A DNA stretch of 6,340 nt from DASSHC01 sp035693105. GTDB taxonomy: Bacteria > Chloroflexota > Chloroflexia > Thermomicrobiales > Thermomicrobiaceae. Below the pieces are notes generated by a model. It was not told where the DNA came from and did not search any database. It worked only from the letters and a program-made list of their open reading frames with translations. The stretch is from positions 1-6,340 of the forward strand of contig DASSHC010000307.1 of assembly GCA_035693105.1 (NCBI GenBank), given 5' to 3'. This document shows, piece by piece, positions 5,674 through 6,340 of the stretch (its first letter is position 1; every line of letters begins with the position of its first letter). The position numbers were made by a program, and so were the translations under genes.

Positions 5674-6340
5674 TCAACGCGGCCGTTCGCCGTGTGACGG
5701 CGGCTCCATCACGCCGTGCTCGTAGGCAAAAGCGGCGGCGGCGGTCCGTGAACCGACTCCGAGCTTGGTGTAGATCGATTCGAGATGGCGGCCGACTGTC
5801 CGGCGCGAGATTGAGAGGCGCGCGCCGGCCTCAGCGTCGGTCAGCCCGGCAGCGATCAGGCGCAGCACCTCGAGCTCCCGTGGGCTCAGACCCCCGGGCG
5901 CCGGCACCATCGCCGGTGACATCGCCACGACCGGCAGCGTCGTGCGCGCGGCGGTCAGGAATGCGACGCGCTGAACCTCGGACGGAAGCGTCGCCGCGAT
6001 CTCCTCGATCACCGCCTCGGCCTCATCGAGCGCCCATCCCACCTCGGAGACCCGCCGCGAATCGCGCCAGAGTTGCACGAGCGCGAGATCGGTCCGCCAG
6101 AGAAGGTGGCGGTAGCCGAGATCCCGCGCCCCGAGGCGCGCGGCGCGGAGATCGGCCTCGGCCTCGATCTGGTGGCCGAGCGCGGCCAGCGCCTGCCCAC
6201 GCGTGAGCGCCAGCCAGGGAAGCGAGCGTGGCCCGTTGCTGTTCGGCGCGCTGTCGATCAATCGCGCGCTGACCTCCAGCGCCCGCTCCGGCTGGTCGCG
6301 GGCCAGCAGGAGCCGCGCCCAGGTGAGCCGGCAGCGCCGC
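5674..6340 (-). CDS. LuxR-type transcriptional regulator with TPR-like region (5' part outside the window)
   Basis: About 221 C-terminal residues are visible; the frame is open to the window edge, so the gene starts beyond 6340. A TTG at 6261 is an internal codon, not the start, because upstream residues continue the same helical pattern (WARLLLARDQPERALEVSARLI). The first about 130 residues look like TPR helices, with Ala/Leu-rich pairs such as LALTRGQALAALGHQIEAEADLRAA. The LuxR helix-turn-helix lies at 5713-5889: LSPRELEVLRLIAAGL, then ISRRTVGRHLESIYTKLGV with its recognition helix. This layout is typical of large regulators with an N-terminal ATPase (LAL/MalT-like), but the ATPase is not visible here, so that is inference. 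The likely target is the downstream oxidase, 138 bases away on the same strand. The stop is TGA. Confidence 0.9.
   Translation of the reverse strand, partial: RRCRLTWARLLLARDQPERALEVSARLIDSAPNSNGPRSLPWLALTRGQALAALGHQIEAEADLRAARLGARDLGYRHLLWRTDLALVQLWRDSRRVSEVGWALDEAEAVIEEIAATLPSEVQRVAFLTAARTTLPVVAMSPAMVPAPGGLSPRELEVLRLIAAGLTDAEAGARLSISRRTVGRHLESIYTKLGVGSRTAAAAFAYEHGVMEPPSHGERPR

Overview
The window is G+C-rich bacterial DNA with three genes, all on the minus strand, so it reads from right to left. The gene mix is a long class II (adenosylcobalamin-dependent) ribonucleotide reductase with a TSCPD domain, a berberine-bridge-type flavin oxidase, and a TPR/LuxR-tailed regulator of the large LAL-like kind. 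Together with high G+C this suits Chloroflexota (Thermomicrobia/Sphaerobacter-like) best, with an actinobacterium as the alternative. The assignment rests on gene style only and is tentative.

Right end (5674-6340): the C-terminal part of a regulator with TPR-like helices followed by a LuxR-type helix-turn-helix. Its 5' part lies outside the window. Next, after a 138-base gap, comes a complete FAD-linked oxidoreductase (4099-5535) with a strong Shine-Dalgarno site. The gap carries a 16-bp dyad, TGGGGAATTCTCCCCA, just beyond the regulator's stop codon, plus a second TGGGG...CCCCA pair. These are candidate operators through which the regulator could control the oxidase.

Middle (3398-4098): 701 bases without a convincing gene. 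The right half (3726-4098) holds little beyond short palindromes. The left half looks like a dense control region for the reductase: a LexA-type dyad (GAAC-N4-GTTC), a sigma70-like promoter (TAGACA-17-TACACT), a 14/16 match to the NrdR box over the -10 element, and a weaker NrdR-like copy over the -35. The predicted transcript has a leader of about 240 nt with several inverted repeats (9, 8 and 7 bp perfect arms) and three CTCCTCG copies. One of these copies can pair with the only Shine-Dalgarno-like sequence before the start codon.

Left end (14-3397): nrdJ, apparently complete and intact, with the catalytic NPCSE motif, the paired redox cysteines, a TSCPD domain, a Gly/Asn/His-rich linker and a cysteine-rich tail.

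I see no mobile element, CRISPR array, tRNA or rRNA. No wholly new multi-gene system is evident. The most interesting part is the nrdJ control region: apparent NrdR and LexA sites combined with a long, foldable leader.
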